DNA from: an uncultured Rikenellaceae bacterium
Lineage (GTDB): Bacteria > Bacteroidota > Bacteroidia > Bacteroidales > Rikenellaceae
Reading direction: 5' to 3'
NCBI GenBank assembly: GCA_910588925.1
Contig: CAJURV010000091.1
Location: forward strand, 1 to 6,635
Length of the DNA stretch: 6,635 nucleotides
Position 1 is the stretch's first letter. Every line of letters starts with the position of its first letter. Under the pieces are notes generated by a model that was given only the letters and a program-made list of their open reading frames with translations, was not told the DNA's origin and searched no databases. Below, piece after piece: positions 5,923 to 6,635 of the stretch. Made by a program: the position numbers and the translations under genes.

Positions 5923-6276
5923 ATGACTATAGAAGTTCTGAAGTCTAAAATACACCGTGTTAGCGTCACTCAGGCGGATCTAAACTACGTGGGCAGCATT
6001 ACCATAGACGAGGATCTCATGGACGGCGCGGGCATAATCGCCGGAGAGAAGGTCAGCATAGTGAACAACAACAACGGCGAACGTTTCGAGACCTATGTGA
6101 TAAAGGGCCAGCGCGGTAGCGGATGTATCTGCGTTAACGGTGCGGCGGCACGTAAGGTGGCGGTGGGTGACATACTGATAATAATATCGTATGCACGTAT
6201 GGACTTCGAAGAGGCCAAGACATTCACTCCCAAGGTCATATTCCCCGATACGGCTACCAATAGGCTGATAGGGTAG
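5923..6276 (+). CDS. panD: Aspartate 1-decarboxylase precursor (pyruvoyl-dependent)
   Basis: PanD decarboxylates L-aspartate to beta-alanine, the co-substrate of PanC encoded just upstream. The 117-residue proenzyme self-cleaves between G24 and S25 (motif DLNYVGSIT), and Ser25 becomes the pyruvoyl cofactor. Other active-site residues match E. coli PanD numbering exactly: K9, H11, R54, T57 and Y58 (ERFETY), followed by the conserved VNGAAA segment. Length is slightly below E. coli's 126, the difference being at the C terminus. The start is ATG 5923, because only this keeps Gly24-Ser25 in register; the 18 extra in-frame codons from TTG 5869 lie in the intercistronic hairpin. It follows panC after 67 bases without its own promoter, consistent with one operon. 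Some PanD enzymes need the PanZ maturation factor; no such gene is seen here. Confidence 0.97.
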   Translation: MTIEVLKSKIHRVSVTQADLNYVGSITIDEDLMDGAGIIAGEKVSIVNNNNGERFETYVIKGQRGSGCICVNGAAARKVAVGDILIIISYARMDFEEAKTFTPKVIFPDTATNRLIG

Positions 6277-6354
6277 TGCCGACATGTGTCGACACCGGGC
6301 CTTTAGGCGCGTTATATTTACGCTTTAACGTGATAATTGGCCGGATAGTTTAAA

Positions 6355-6399
6355 GTCGCTTTATATCAGATTATGCGACACGGGGTGTGTTTTTGTTTT
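6355..6399 (+). terminator. Possible weak terminator of the panCD operon
   Basis: GTCGC (6355-6359) can pair with GCGAC (6375-6379) across a 15-base loop, followed after a few bases by a T-rich tail (6388-6399). The stem is short and the loop long, so confidence is low. Closer to the panD stop there are only small dyads: GTGTCGACAC (6286-6295) and GCCT-TT-AGGC (6299-6308), neither with a T-run. Confidence 0.25.
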
Positions 6400-6438
6400 C
6401 GCAAATCCCCCGGAATAACCTAAAAATGTACGCCTAAA

Positions 6439-6470
6439 CTTGCAAAGCCGGTTTTTTTACCTTATCTTTG
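6439..6470 (+). promoter_or_regulatory. Bacteroidetes-type promoter of tRNA-Cys
   Basis: A cTTG -33 box (6439-6442) and TATCTTTG -7 box (6463-6470) are spaced by 20 bp. The tRNA begins 13 bases after the -7 box, the same geometry as at tRNA-Pro. Confidence 0.8.
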
Positions 6471-6483
6471 CATCGCTAAATAA

Positions 6484-6554
6484 GGTCTGATGGCCGAGTG
6501 GCTAGGCACAGCTCTGCAAAAGCTGCTACAGCGGTTCGAATCCGCTTCAGACCT
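6484..6554 (+). tRNA. tRNA-Cys (anticodon GCA)
   Basis: This 71-base tRNA has acceptor stem GGTCTGA (6484-6490) / TCAGACC (6547-6553) and discriminator U73 (6554), the known identity base of tRNA-Cys. The D stem is GCC / GGC. The anticodon stem CAGCT / AGCTG encloses the loop CTGCAAA, giving anticodon GCA. The T arm is AGCGG-TTCGAAT-CCGCT. CCA is not encoded. It is transcribed alone, with its own promoter and an adjacent terminator. Confidence 0.97.
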
Positions 6555-6558
6555 CACC

Positions 6559-6598
6559 AAAACCGCGTTGTAGATAACTACAACGCGGTTTTCTTTTT
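6559..6598 (+). terminator. Terminator of tRNA-Cys
   Basis: A perfect 15-bp stem (6559-6573 with 6578-6592) with a 4-base loop (ATAA) is followed by CTTTTT. It starts only 4 bases after the tRNA 3' end. The A-rich left arm may also allow function on the opposite strand. Confidence 0.92.
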
Positions 6599-6635
6599 GA
6601 TTTGTCATACATTTGTAATACGGCCGTACAAAATT

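Noticed and set aside
6281..6308. Palindrome GTGTCGACAC and neighbouring GCCT/AGGC dyad as panD terminator
   Set aside because: The stems are very short and no T-run follows; kept only as a remark under the weak downstream candidate.

Overview
The window looks like chromosomal DNA from a Bacteroidales-type bacterium (phylum Bacteroidota). The main evidence is promoter grammar. Four transcription units carry the Bacteroidetes housekeeping -7 box TAnnTTTG, and three of these also have a -33 TTTG/cTTG box 19-20 bp upstream. Leaders are short and lack clear Shine-Dalgarno sequences, tRNAs lack an encoded CCA, and the PanC/PanD and OmpA-like proteins read like Bacteroidales proteins. The genus cannot be fixed from the sequence alone; this placement is inference.

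Layout from left to right. Positions 1-325 are non-coding and end in a strong promoter. Positions 326-1912 (+) encode an aspartate:alanine-exchanger-family membrane transporter with central TrkA-C domains. It converges on a PHP-domain metallophosphatase (1988-2713, -), and one long hairpin between them (1926-1967) probably terminates both. Upstream of the PHP gene is a gene-poor stretch with a small tandem repeat, then tRNA-Pro(UGG) (3063-3137, -) with its own promoter and terminator. Next is a well-expressed-looking OmpA-like lipoprotein gene (3426-4496, +) with a very strong terminator. About 450 bp of non-coding DNA follows, leading to a panC promoter and leader. panC (5016-5855) and panD (5923-6276) form a short pantothenate-biosynthesis operon. 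The window closes with tRNA-Cys(GCA) (6484-6554, +) and a long terminator.

The genes do not form one shared system. panC and panD work together: PanD makes beta-alanine from aspartate and PanC joins it to pantoate. The rest are independent housekeeping or envelope units, each with its own signals. I found no mobile element, CRISPR array, toxin-antitoxin pair or defence gene, and no convincing undescribed system. The items most worth a second look are the lipoprotein's unassigned N-terminal half with its altered OmpA motif, the 20-bp tandem repeat near tRNA-Pro, and hairpins in the leaders of the PHP gene, panC and panD.
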